Assembly: GCA_947461335.1 (NCBI GenBank)
Contig: CANHLB010000081.1
Coordinates: forward strand, 1 to 7,508
Length of the DNA: 7,508 nt
Reading direction: 5' to 3'
From: Burkholderiaceae bacterium
Lineage (GTDB): Bacteria; Pseudomonadota; Gammaproteobacteria; Burkholderiales; Burkholderiaceae
Part shown: positions 1-7,131 of the stretch, in pieces
Layout: the number at the start of each line of letters is the position of its first letter
Position numbering within the stretch: position 1 is the stretch's first letter
Program-made: the position numbers and the translations under genes
Notes under the pieces: generated by a model
What the model was told of the DNA's origin: nothing
The model's input: the letters and a program-made list of their open reading frames with translations, nothing else
Databases searched by the model: none

Positions 1-232
1 GAGTGATGATGCAAATAGAAAGCAGCAAATGGATAAAGTGAATCCAAAATATATCTTACGTAACCATCTTGCTCAGTTTGCTATTGAAAAAGCGCAGCAA
101 AAAGATTTTTCTGAGGTGGCTAAATTATTAAAGATATTAGAGAGCCCTTTTGATGAGCAAGCACAATACCAAGACTATTCAGGCCCACCACCTTTTGATT
201 TAGCAACTGTCGAAGTAAGCTGCTCTTCATAA
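1..232 (+). CDS. selO: SelO family protein adenylyltransferase (YdiU), C-terminal end only
   Basis: The reading frame is open to the left edge (first complete codon at base 2) and ends at TAA 230-232, so 76 residues of the C-terminus are visible. The segment [13 protein letters not shown], followed by an acidic helix with [11 protein letters not shown], then PFDEQ and a terminal SCSS, is the characteristic tail of the SelO/YdiU pseudokinase family. Established knowledge: SelO transfers AMP to Ser/Thr/Tyr of proteins, is linked to the oxidative stress response, and in animals carries selenocysteine at the position of this terminal Cys. In bacteria that Cys can form a regulatory disulfide with an internal Cys. 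The ATG at base 29 is an internal methionine, not the start, because the upstream codons also fit the family. msrB follows after 34 bp on the same strand. The catalytic domain lies outside the window, so its integrity cannot be judged. Confidence 0.9.
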   Translation, partial: SDDANRKQQMDKVNPKYILRNHLAQFAIEKAQQKDFSEVAKLLKILESPFDEQAQYQDYSGPPPFDLATVEVSCSS

Positions 233-257
233 GATAATATTTAGCGATGAATTGAAC

Positions 258-261
258 GGAG
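258..261 (+). promoter_or_regulatory. Shine-Dalgarno site for msrB
   Basis: GGAG lies 5 nt before ATG 267. It decides the msrB start: a possible in-frame TTG at 252 lies upstream of this site, has no Shine-Dalgarno at usable distance, and would add only five residues that the family does not have. Confidence 0.65.
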
Positions 262-266
262 TTTTG

Positions 267-674
267 ATGAAAAAAACAGATCAAGAGTACAAAAAATCCT
301 TAAGCGATATCGAATACAAAGTTACGAGAGAGGCTGCCACTGAGAGACCTTTCTCTGGCAAGTATTGGGATCATTGGGATAAGGGCAGATACACCTGCGT
401 TTGCTGCGGAACCCCCCTTTTCCTATCTGAAACTAAATTTGATGCTGGTTGTGGCTGGCCAAGCTATAACCAGCCAGAGGAAGGGTCTGCGATTAAAGAA
501 ATACGTGACACCACTCATGGAATGATCAGAACCGAGGTACGCTGTGCCAACTGCGATGCACATCTCGGTCATGTGTTTGATGATGGCCCGCAGCCCACTG
601 GACTGCGCTATTGCATTAATTCCGCATCTTTAAGCTTTGAGCCTAGCTCAAATGTAAAGCCAACAGAAAAATAG
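267..674 (+). CDS. msrB: Peptide-methionine (R)-S-oxide reductase MsrB
   Basis: A 135-residue protein, the usual length for stand-alone MsrB. It reduces the R epimer of methionine sulfoxide in proteins, normally using thioredoxin. Visible residues: zinc-binding CxxC pairs at Cys44/Cys47 and Cys93/Cys96, the CGWPS motif with the likely resolving Cys62, the segment [14 protein letters not shown] (99-112), and the catalytic Cys116 in RYCINSASL. The 54-residue distance from Cys62 to Cys116 is that expected for the family's disulfide. A third cysteine, Cys46, sits inside the first zinc pair. There is no signal peptide, so the enzyme should be cytoplasmic. ATG 267 is preferred because GGAG precedes it and the N-terminus then matches the family. 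It lies 34 bp after selO and 15 bp before yciB, probably in one transcript. The identification is secure. Confidence 0.97.
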   Translation: MKKTDQEYKKSLSDIEYKVTREAATERPFSGKYWDHWDKGRYTCVCCGTPLFLSETKFDAGCGWPSYNQPEEGSAIKEIRDTTHGMIRTEVRCANCDAHLGHVFDDGPQPTGLRYCINSASLSFEPSSNVKPTEK

Positions 675-689
675 CTGGATAATCCTCTT

Positions 690-1238
690 ATGAAATTTTT
701 ATTCGATCTATTCCCCATTATTCTGTTCTTCGTCGCTTTTAAATTTAGCGATATCTACACTGCAACCATTGTGGCGATGGTTGCTACTATCGGCCAAATA
801 CTTTGGGTCTACTATCGCCATCGCAAAATCGACACGATCCAATGGATTAGCCTAGCGATGATCTTGGTTTTTGGTAGCTTAACGATCTTTTTGCACGACA
901 AAACTTTTATTCAGCTAAAGCCGACAGCCTTATATTGGCTTTTCTCAGCAGCCCTATTTATTAGCGCCCAATTTTTTAGTAAGAATTGGATTGAGATCTT
1001 AATGGGGAAACAAGTAAACCTTAAGCCTCAAAGCTCACATTCTGTATGGCATCGCTTAAACATGGCTTGGGCTGGATTCTTTTTCCTCATGGGCGCCCTT
1101 AATCTTTATATCGCCTTTGAATATTCTGAAGAAGCCTGGGTGAACTTTAAATTATTCGGCAGTACAGGCCTGCTCATTGTATTCGTCATTATTCAGGGTG
1201 TTTGGTTGACCCGTCATATGGAGCAGCCATCCGAATGA
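690..1238 (+). CDS. yciB: Septation protein A family inner-membrane protein (YciB/IspZ)
   Basis: A 182-residue protein, close to the ~180 usual for YciB. It is strongly hydrophobic, with membrane segments at roughly 5-17, 22-42, 50-68, 79-97, 122-143 and 153-173. Family motifs are visible: FDLFPIILFFVAFK at the N-terminus, FGSLTIFLHD (61-70), LNMAWAGFFFLMGALNLYIA (123-142) and WVNFKLFG (150-157). Established knowledge: YciB is an inner-membrane protein linked to cell-envelope synthesis and septation (intracellular septation in Shigella); its biochemical activity is unknown. ATG 690 gives the family N-terminus, although no strong Shine-Dalgarno precedes it, so translation may depend on msrB upstream. 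The stop codon overlaps the bolA start by 4 nt (ATGA), which points to coupled translation. Confidence 0.95.
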   Translation: MKFLFDLFPIILFFVAFKFSDIYTATIVAMVATIGQILWVYYRHRKIDTIQWISLAMILVFGSLTIFLHDKTFIQLKPTALYWLFSAALFISAQFFSKNWIEILMGKQVNLKPQSSHSVWHRLNMAWAGFFFLMGALNLYIAFEYSEEAWVNFKLFGSTGLLIVFVIIQGVWLTRHMEQPSE

Positions 1239-1525
1239 GTATCAATCAAGAGCGCATTGTTCTTTTTGAGCAAGATCTTCATAAAACCTTCGCACTTAAG
1301 CACCTGATGATAGAAGATGAGAGCCACCTGCATGCTGGACATGCTGGCGCTGCAAGTGGTGGCGGGCACTTCAAGCTCACTATCGTAACCCCTGAATTTA
1401 AGGGCCTAACCTTGGTTGCTAGGCATCGCGCTGTCTACGCAGCCTTAAATCAGCATATTCCAGCAGAGATTCATGCTCTAACAATCTCCGCCATGACGCC
1501 TGAAGAATTCAGTTCCCAGGTCTGA
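1235..1525 (+). CDS. BolA family protein
   Basis: A 96-residue protein with the BolA fold: an N-terminal helix, a loop of His and Gly residues (His31, His33, His36, then GGGH at 42-45), the strand FKLTIVTPEF (46-55), and the helix motif ARHRAVYAAL (62-71) with the invariant His64. It ends in the usual LTISAMTPEEF. BolA proteins typically bind monothiol glutaredoxins and shared Fe-S clusters through the invariant His and a loop His or Cys; the loop here is His-rich, as in BolA-H types. No glutaredoxin gene is in the window. The start is chosen at ATG 1235, which overlaps the yciB stop (ATGA) and has GGAG at 1220-1223, somewhat far at 11 nt. An upstream TTG at 1202 would add 11 residues unlike the family. 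It could be involved in Fe-S supply or redox regulation; which BolA subgroup it belongs to is unclear. Confidence 0.93.
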   Translation: MSINQERIVLFEQDLHKTFALKHLMIEDESHLHAGHAGAASGGGHFKLTIVTPEFKGLTLVARHRAVYAALNQHIPAEIHALTISAMTPEEFSSQV

Positions 1526-1567
1526 TTTACACTGTTACATTCCAATAGCAATTTTAATTTCTTTTAT

Positions 1568-2362
1568 ATGTTCAATTCACGTCAAATCATCACAGTTAGC
1601 CTTCTAACGGCTAGTCTTCTATCCTCACATGCCATTGCCCAAAATGCAGCAATTGTCAACGGTAAACCCATTCCAAAAGCTCAATTAGATAAGTTAATAC
1701 AAAAGTCAGGTCAGGGAGACAATCCTCAAATACGTGATCAAGCTCGTGAAATGTTGATAACCCGTGAATTAATTTTGCAAGAGGCTAATAATCGTGAACT
1801 AATACAAAAAGAATCTGTACGTGATCAATTGGAGCAATCTCGCGTGGGCGTTCTAGTAGCAGCTGTTTTTGAAGACTATGTTGAAAAAGAAGGTATTGCT
1901 GATGCAGAGCTAAAGGCCGCTTATGAAAGCGTTAAAGCCCAGTACACTGGCAAGGAATACCACGTTGAACATATTTTGGTTGAAAAAGAATCAGATGCCA
2001 AAGCAATCATCGCTCAATTGAAAGCTGGCGGGAATTTTGAAGAGATCGCTAAAGCAAAATCCAAAGATCCAGGCTCCGCAAAAAATGGCGGTGATCTTGG
2101 TTGGGTATCAGAAAAATCTCTAGTTCCAGAGTTCTCAAAAGCTATGGTGCAAATGAAGAATGGTCAGATAAGTGATAAGCCAGTAAAAACACAGTTTGGC
2201 TACCACATTCTTAAAATGCTAGATTCTCGGGATACCAAAGCACCAAGTTTTGAAGAGATGAAAGATCAATTAAAGCAAATGATTGCATCTGATCAAAATT
2301 GGCAAAAAGCGAAGTTTGCTGAAATGATGCAAAAGCTACGCGCCAAGGCAAAAATTCAGTAA
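1568..2362 (+). CDS. Exported parvulin-type peptidyl-prolyl cis-trans isomerase (Par27/PpiC-like)
   Basis: A 264-residue protein. Residues 1-24 form a signal peptide (SLLTASLLSSHAIA, likely cleaved before Gln25) with no lipobox Cys, so a soluble periplasmic location is expected. Residues 28-125 are a SurA/PpiC-like N-terminal helical region. The parvulin domain spans about 130-218, with YHVEHILVE (131-139), KDPGSAKNGGDLGWV (166-180) and QFGYHILKM (209-217); His132, His135 and His213 are the conserved histidines. A charged Lys-rich helical tail closes the protein. The single parvulin domain and length resemble the betaproteobacterial Par27 group, which acts as chaperone and prolyl isomerase on outer-membrane or secreted proteins; that assignment is by resemblance. 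It lies 42 bp after bolA. No clear Shine-Dalgarno precedes ATG 1568, where the leader is U-rich (AATTTCTTTTAT). It converges on the MFS gene, with only 12 bp between stop codons. Confidence 0.93.
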   Translation: MFNSRQIITVSLLTASLLSSHAIAQNAAIVNGKPIPKAQLDKLIQKSGQGDNPQIRDQAREMLITRELILQEANNRELIQKESVRDQLEQSRVGVLVAAVFEDYVEKEGIADAELKAAYESVKAQYTGKEYHVEHILVEKESDAKAIIAQLKAGGNFEEIAKAKSKDPGSAKNGGDLGWVSEKSLVPEFSKAMVQMKNGQISDKPVKTQFGYHILKMLDSRDTKAPSFEEMKDQLKQMIASDQNWQKAKFAEMMQKLRAKAKIQ

Positions 2363-2372
2363 AAGTTCGAAC

Positions 2373-2392
2373 TACTATCTCGCTGGGTAGTA
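2373..2392 (+). terminator. Weak terminator-like hairpin after the parvulin gene
   Basis: TACTATCT (2373-2380) can pair with GGGTAGTA (2385-2392) around the tetraloop CGCT, giving eight pairs of which two are U-G wobbles in + strand RNA. The same wobbles become A-C mismatches in - strand RNA, so any function should favour + strand transcripts, that is, the parvulin operon. It begins 11 nt after the parvulin stop and overlaps the last codons of the convergent MFS gene. Only a poor U-tract follows directly (TCTT), with a longer T run at 2404-2408, so intrinsic termination would be weak. Confidence 0.3.
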
Positions 2393-3532
2393 TCTTGGCT
2401 TAAGTTTTTGGATTGCCATGCCCGCCAATCCACAAGCAAACGCCGACATTACAAAGACATCGCGCGGTTGAGATAACTCCCAAATCCAACCAGCACATAA
2501 GCCACCCAAAGTACCTCCTAATCCATAAGATACAGTAGCCATTAAGGCCTGTCCCCTAGCTTGTAGTGGTCCTGTAAACCAACGCTGAAGTAACTTCGTT
2601 GCGGCGCTATGGTGAGCCGCAAACGTTCCAGCATGAAGAACTTGGGCAAAAATCAAAACAGAAGTAATTGGTAAGAAAGCAATCAAAATAAAGCGTATTA
2701 CCCCAATACCAAAAGCGGCCTGCAATACTACTTCTGCATCTAATCTACTTAGCACCTTACTTTGGAAGTAGAAAAAAATCACTTCTGCAAATACACCCAG
2801 TGCCCAGAACAAACCAATTTGTAGTTTGTTGTATCCAAGATCGGCAAGGTATAGAGAGTAAAAGACATACAAGGCGGCATGAGCGAAGACCATAAAAAAC
2901 CCAGAGAGTAAAAACCAGCGAACATCTGGGTTAAATAAAACTACCAGCAACTCACCCTTCACCATTTTGCGACGTTCCATCTTTGGTTCATGTAGCAAAA
3001 AGGTAACTAAGGCCAGAGCGGATAAAACAACTGCGCCAACTAATGGATAGAGTTCTATAGATTTACGCTGAAACAGTTCTCCAGCAGCCAAAACCATGAA
3101 GATAAAGCCCAAAGAGCCCCATAGTCTTAAACGTCCATAGCGCTTATCAAATGAATTATCTTTAAACAAAGCATGAACTGTTGCTGTCTCACCAAGAGGC
3201 ATGAGACTACTTAGGATGGTATGAAGTACAAACATCCAGATAAAAAAGCTAACGTAACTTTGGAGAAAATAAATCGATAAAAAAACTAGCGCTGCCAAAC
3301 AAGCACAAAAGCGAATAATACTAATCCGATTGGATAAAAAGTCTGAGAGCCAACCCCAAGAAAATGGTCCAACAATCCGAGTAATTTGCAGCATTGACAT
3401 CAGCACCGCAATCTCAATAATGCTGAACCCTCGCTCTAAAAAGAATAAGCTGGCATAGGGTGATACTAGGCCAACATAAGCAAAATATAAAAAGAAAAAG
3501 GACCCGAAGGCCCAGCGGAGTGAAGGCGTCAT
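2375..3532 (-). CDS. MFS permease, HcaT-like (MFS_1_like / phenylpropionate permease type)
   Basis: A 385-residue inner-membrane protein with about twelve hydrophobic segments, typical length for the superfamily. The loop between segments 2 and 3 carries WGWLSD (59-64), a degenerate form of the MFS G-x-x-x-D motif. YGRLRLWGSLGFI (132-144) and AQVLHAGTFAAHHSA (296-310) are hallmarks of the MFS_1_like/HcaT group, whose named E. coli member is linked to 3-phenylpropionate uptake. Glu250 within a membrane segment and His300, His307 and His308 could contribute to substrate or proton binding. The substrate cannot be read from sequence; an aromatic or other organic acid is an inference from family and from the neighbouring aroC. 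It begins 13 bp after the aroC stop, so co-transcription is likely. AGAG touches the ATG directly, leaving no normally spaced Shine-Dalgarno, which suggests translation depends on aroC. Confidence 0.88.
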   Translation of the reverse strand: MTPSLRWAFGSFFFLYFAYVGLVSPYASLFFLERGFSIIEIAVLMSMLQITRIVGPFSWGWLSDFLSNRISIIRFCACLAALVFLSIYFLQSYVSFFIWMFVLHTILSSLMPLGETATVHALFKDNSFDKRYGRLRLWGSLGFIFMVLAAGELFQRKSIELYPLVGAVVLSALALVTFLLHEPKMERRKMVKGELLVVLFNPDVRWFLLSGFFMVFAHAALYVFYSLYLADLGYNKLQIGLFWALGVFAEVIFFYFQSKVLSRLDAEVVLQAAFGIGVIRFILIAFLPITSVLIFAQVLHAGTFAAHHSAATKLLQRWFTGPLQARGQALMATVSYGLGGTLGGLCAGWIWELSQPRDVFVMSAFACGLAGMAIQKLKPRYYPAR

Positions 3533-3545
3533 CTCTATAAATTGT

Positions 3546-4661
3546 TCAATCGAGTTTAGAGCCTGGTCGTGATGCCGGTATGGGATTAACTGCTACTGTG
3601 ACATCAGCGCATTGCGCACGATGGCGTAGTGCATGATCCATCACCACTAATGCCAACATTGCTTCAGCAATTGGAGTGGCACGTATGCCAACACAAGGAT
3701 CATGGCGCCCCTTAGTTTGAACACTAATCGCCTTGCCATCCAAATCAATGGATTGTTTTGCACTCATAATGCTCGAAGTAGGCTTAATGGCAATCGAAAC
3801 ACGTAGATCTTGCCCGCTGCTAATGCCGCCCAATGTACCTCCAGCATTATTACTAGCAAAACCATCGGGATGCATTTCATCACCATGCTCGCTACCACGC
3901 TGAGACACTGATTTGAAGCCTGCACCAATCTCAACACCCTTAACAGCATTGATGCCCATCATCGCATGCGCAATAGCTGCATCCAATTTATCAAAAAGTG
4001 GCTCACCCAAACCAATCGGGACCTTACGCGCTCGGACTTCAATGCGCGCTCCACAAGAGTCCCCTGCTTTGCGTAGCTCATCCATGTACGTCTCAAGCTG
4101 GGGAATGATGTCGGCATTGGCAGAGAAAAATGGATTCTGATCAATCTGAGTGTGATCTTTAAACGGAATCTCTATTTCGCCGAGTTGACTCATATAGCCA
4201 TAAAACTCCGTACCAAATTGTTCATACAGCCACTTTTTGGCAATAGCTGCAGCTGCAACAACTGGAGCAGTTAAGCGCGCAGATGAGCGCCCACCTCCAC
4301 GAGGATCCCGAAAACCATATTTATGGTGATAAGCGTAGTCAGCGTGGCCAGGTCGAAAGGTTTGCAAGATGTCCCCATAGTCTTGGCTGCGCTGGTCGGT
4401 ATTGCGAATCAAAAGAGCAATAGGCGCCCCTGTCGTTTTACCCTCAAAGACACCTGAGAGGATCTCAACTCGATCCTCCTCCTTGCGCTGGGTTACGTGA
4501 CGTGATGTGCCTGGTTTACGGCGATCAAGGTCAATTTGTAGGTCTGCCTCAGATAAATACAAGCCTGGAGGGCAGCCATCAACCACCGCCCCAATAGCGG
4601 GACCGTGAGATTCACCAAAAGTGGTGACAGTAAAAAGGAGGCCTAATGTATTCCCTGACAT
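3546..4661 (-). CDS. aroC: Chorismate synthase
   Basis: Converts 5-enolpyruvylshikimate-3-phosphate to chorismate, the last step of the shikimate pathway and the source of aromatic amino acids, folates and quinones. It requires reduced FMN and acts in the cytoplasm. The 371-residue protein shows every family signature: FGESHG (15-20, with His19), RRKPGTSR (47-54), NTDQRSQDY (87-95), RPGHADYAY (103-111, with His106), RGGGRSSAR (121-129), GGISSGQ (278-284), KPTSS (293-297) and RHDPCVGIR (319-327). Length is close to E. coli AroC (361), with a slightly longer C-terminal tail after the last helix. ATG 4661 gives the canonical SGNTLG N-terminus, although its Shine-Dalgarno is poor. The CBS-domain gene ends 53 bp upstream on the same strand and the permease follows 13 bp downstream, so read-through from the CBS promoter is plausible. 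Confidence 0.98.
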   Translation of the reverse strand: MSGNTLGLLFTVTTFGESHGPAIGAVVDGCPPGLYLSEADLQIDLDRRKPGTSRHVTQRKEEDRVEILSGVFEGKTTGAPIALLIRNTDQRSQDYGDILQTFRPGHADYAYHHKYGFRDPRGGGRSSARLTAPVVAAAAIAKKWLYEQFGTEFYGYMSQLGEIEIPFKDHTQIDQNPFFSANADIIPQLETYMDELRKAGDSCGARIEVRARKVPIGLGEPLFDKLDAAIAHAMMGINAVKGVEIGAGFKSVSQRGSEHGDEMHPDGFASNNAGGTLGGISSGQDLRVSIAIKPTSSIMSAKQSIDLDGKAISVQTKGRHDPCVGIRATPIAEAMLALVVMDHALRHRAQCADVTVAVNPIPASRPGSKLD

Positions 4662-4714
4662 AAGGACATTATCTCATTTGTCAGAAATATCGGCTTAAAG
4701 AGAGTGGTTAAAGA

Positions 4715-5170
4715 CTAGTTTGCGGCTTTTTCAGTATCTTCTGGCCAGTCGCGAATATATGCCTTAAGCATGCTGTTTTCAAAATCCTGTGCTTCTACAA
4801 CCGATTTAGCAACGTCATAAAACGAAATAACGCCCATGAGCATTTTTTGATCCACCACTGGTAAATAGCGAGCATGATCTACCAACATCATGCGACGTAC
4901 TTCGTCAATCTCCGTTTCCATATTGCAAGTCAAAGGCTTTTGGTTCATGACTGAGCTCACCTCAAGTCCATCTAAATTGCCATGATGTTTTGCCAATGCA
5001 GAGATCACTTCACGGAAAGTCAGAATACCGACAAGCTTGTCATACTCCATGACAACGAGAGATCCAATATCATGTTCACTCATGACCAAGACTGCAGTTT
5101 GTAGAGCTGTGTCGGGCGCAACGGTAAATAAAGTGCTGCCCTTTACACGCAATATGTCACGTACTTTCAT
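4715..5170 (-). CDS. Stand-alone tandem CBS-domain protein
   Basis: A 151-residue soluble protein made of two CBS domains: CBS1 at about 5-60 (HDIGSLVVMEYDKLVGILTFREV) and CBS2 at about 72-128 (HARYLPVVD, then LMGVISFYDVAKSVV). CBS pairs (Bateman modules) typically bind adenine nucleotides and report energy state. The nucleotide-contact pattern G-x-x-S/T-x-x-D is complete in CBS2 (GVISFYD), while CBS1 has Glu in the last position (GILTFRE). A conserved-looking tail, FENSMLKAYIRDWPED (130-145), follows and may be a partner-binding helix. No enzyme or channel domain is attached, so the target is unknown. ATG 5170 is well supported by GGAG five bases upstream. It lies 86 bp after yihY with a promoter in the gap and 53 bp before aroC. 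Such proteins are common in Burkholderiales; the function here is not established. Confidence 0.9.
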   Translation of the reverse strand: MKVRDILRVKGSTLFTVAPDTALQTAVLVMSEHDIGSLVVMEYDKLVGILTFREVISALAKHHGNLDGLEVSSVMNQKPLTCNMETEIDEVRRMMLVDHARYLPVVDQKMLMGVISFYDVAKSVVEAQDFENSMLKAYIRDWPEDTEKAAN

Positions 5171-5175
5171 CTAGT

Positions 5176-5179
5176 CTCC
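5176..5179 (-). promoter_or_regulatory. Shine-Dalgarno site for the CBS-domain gene
   Basis: On the minus strand GGAG is followed by ACTAG and then the ATG at 5170, a five-base spacing. It is the best ribosome binding site in the minus-strand cluster and confirms the start codon. Confidence 0.7.
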
Positions 5180-5210
5180 AAAACCATACATAAAATGTAC
5201 AGATAGCTTC

Positions 5211-5239
5211 AATATATTCTCAAGACCAGTTTCAATCAA
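5211..5239 (-). promoter_or_regulatory. Sigma-70-like promoter for the CBS-domain gene
   Basis: On the minus strand TTGATT (-35, bases 5239-5234) is followed by exactly 17 bases and then TATATT (-10, bases 5216-5211). These match the consensus hexamers at four and five of six positions. Predicted transcription would start near 5204, giving a leader of about 34 nt that contains the GGAG site. It sits in the longest intergenic gap in the window (86 bp). This is a consensus match read by eye, not an experimental start site. Confidence 0.55.
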
Positions 5240-5256
5240 GTTAAAGAAGCGTTCTT

Positions 5257-6105
5257 TTAGTAACGAATAACCCTAATGACCCCGCTGCGGATGTTAGGTA
5301 AATTCGCCACTAAAATCGCGCCAGCTAAGGTAATCCACCAGGTCATATAGATCCAAAGGAGTCCTAGCGGGAATATGGCAAAAGCGCCGTAAACCGTCTT
5401 ATAGAAGGCTGTGTGGCTTAAGAAGATAGCAAAGCCAAACTTCATAATTTCAAAGCTCAGGGCAGCTACTAGGGCCCCTGCAAATGCATCCGCCCATAAA
5501 ATCTTGGCATACGGCAAGATTTTATATATCACTGCATAAACAGCAATTGCCATAAAAACTGGCGCTATCGTTGCAATTAAACGAAAACCGAAAGAGACTG
5601 ATTTAATCCACCCTTCAGAAGCAACAAATAAAATACCGCTGAGGTAGATACCTAGACCTAAAACAACTGGCCCTAAAAAAGTTGCCGCGCTATAAATGAC
5701 TATCTTTTTTAATAGAGGCCGATTTTGTTCCACCTTAAAAATCTGATTAAATGCCGCTTCAATCACAGCTAAAGTCATGAGCGCGGTAATGACTAAGCCA
5801 ATTAAACCGACATAAGTTAAGCCGCGTGCCTGAGATGAGAATTGGTCTAAATAAATAAAAACCTGCTGATTTATGCCCCCAGGCATATAGGTTTCTAGCA
5901 GCCAATTTCTAAAGGCATTTTTTACTTGTATTACGCTAGGAAGGTAGCCAATCAATATGGTAGCAATGGTTAGCATCGGTACTAAGGAAAGAGTCGTTGT
6001 AAAAGCTAGGCCACCAGCAATTTGATTAAGATTTAGGCCGCGATTACGCTCCCAGAGCTCTTTGCCCAGAGCAAGCCATAATTGGGGGTTACGAATAATG
6101 TGCAT
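5257..6105 (-). CDS. yihY: YihY/UPF0761 family inner-membrane protein
   Basis: A 282-residue integral membrane protein, close to E. coli YihY (290). Hydrophobic segments lie at about 34-55, 97-118, 137-163, 174-196, 205-230 and 236-268. Family signatures are AGGLAFTTTLSLVPML (30-45), the middle stretch IEAAFNQIFKVEQNRP (115-130), and FYKTVYGAFAIFPLGLLWIY (234-253) followed by MTWWITLAGA (254-263). The family was long mislabelled ribonuclease BN; the true RNase BN is ElaC/RNase Z, and no nuclease motif is visible here. The real role of YihY is unknown, with transport or envelope functions suggested in general. ATG 6105 gives the family N-terminus but has only a poor Shine-Dalgarno. The gene diverges from wrbA across 22 bp, so its promoter must lie largely inside the wrbA coding sequence. 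Confidence 0.94.
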   Translation of the reverse strand: MHIIRNPQLWLALGKELWERNRGLNLNQIAGGLAFTTTLSLVPMLTIATILIGYLPSVIQVKNAFRNWLLETYMPGGINQQVFIYLDQFSSQARGLTYVGLIGLVITALMTLAVIEAAFNQIFKVEQNRPLLKKIVIYSAATFLGPVVLGLGIYLSGILFVASEGWIKSVSFGFRLIATIAPVFMAIAVYAVIYKILPYAKILWADAFAGALVAALSFEIMKFGFAIFLSHTAFYKTVYGAFAIFPLGLLWIYMTWWITLAGAILVANLPNIRSGVIRVIRY

Positions 6106-6118
6106 CGCCGTATCATAA

Positions 6119-6732
<614 letters not shown>

Positions 6733-6733
<1 letters not shown>

Positions 6734-7131
6734 TGAGCATGCTCAAGCAACTACTTGAAAAGAACCCATATCAACTTCTGGCCACAGCAGCTTTTGTGGA
6801 TTTATTTATTTTGTGCGTGAGCTGGGAATGGTTTATCTCGCCATTACGCCCTGGCGGTTCATGGTTGATATTAAAAGGGGTGCCATTACTCTTTGCCATA
6901 CCAGGCCTGTGGAAAGGCAAGGTCTACACTATGCAATGGGCCTCAATGTTGATACTGCTCTACATCACTGAAGGCTTGGTGCGCATACTCGAGCCAGGCA
7001 CAAACTTTTGGATGGCTCTTTTAGAAACCATCTTAGCTACCACTGGCTTTGTTTGCTTGCTCATTTACTTAAAGCCCATCAAAAAGGAAGCAAAAAGTTT
7101 AGCTAAAAAAAAGGCTCAGGCTAAGGGATGA
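6733..7131 (+). CDS. DUF2069 family membrane protein
   Basis: A 132-residue protein with four hydrophobic segments at about 13-33, 44-60, 67-86 and 92-113, ending in a Lys/Ala-rich tail (KKEAKSLAKKKAQAKG) that by the positive-inside rule should be cytoplasmic. The pattern LKGVPLLFAIPGLWKGK (47-63), then YTMQWASMLILLYITEGLVR (65-84), is characteristic of DUF2069, a proteobacterial family of unknown function. Its start overlaps the wrbA stop by one base (TAATG), and its stop overlaps the next start by four bases (ATGA). No good Shine-Dalgarno precedes ATG 6733, so translation is probably coupled to wrbA; ATG 6739, two codons in, is a possible alternative start. Membrane placement beside a quinone reductase and an FAD oxidoreductase suggests a redox-related role, but that is only inference from context. 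Confidence 0.9.

Noticed and set aside
252..266. Upstream in-frame TTG start for msrB
   Set aside because: The Shine-Dalgarno GGAG at 258-261 lies downstream of it and fits ATG 267; the five extra residues are not family-like.
1202..1234. Upstream in-frame TTG start for the bolA gene
   Set aside because: It would add 11 residues unlike BolA and overlap yciB by 37 bases; ATG 1235 gives the typical ATGA overlap and N-terminus.
1526..1558. Possible parvulin promoter with TTTACA as -35
   Set aside because: No TATAAT-like hexamer occurs at 16-19 bp; the best one (TTTAAT) is 21 bp away.
3913..4140. Open frame on the + strand inside aroC, and two minus-strand frames at 3764-3949 and 3959-4144
   Set aside because: All lie inside the strongly conserved aroC coding sequence in other frames, resemble no protein family and have no ribosome binding site.
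4662..4714. Possible aroC promoter with GATAAT as -10 on the minus strand
   Set aside because: The -10 is good, but no -35 at 16-18 bp spacing matches better than three of six bases, and the leader would be very short.
5243..5257. Short palindrome AAAGAA-GCG-TTCTTT as a terminator for yihY
   Set aside because: Only six AT-rich pairs, no following U-tract on the minus strand, and it overlaps the end of yihY; it may be chance.
5257..6105. Annotation of the yihY product as ribonuclease BN
   Set aside because: That label is a historical error for this family; the protein is an integral membrane protein without nuclease motifs.
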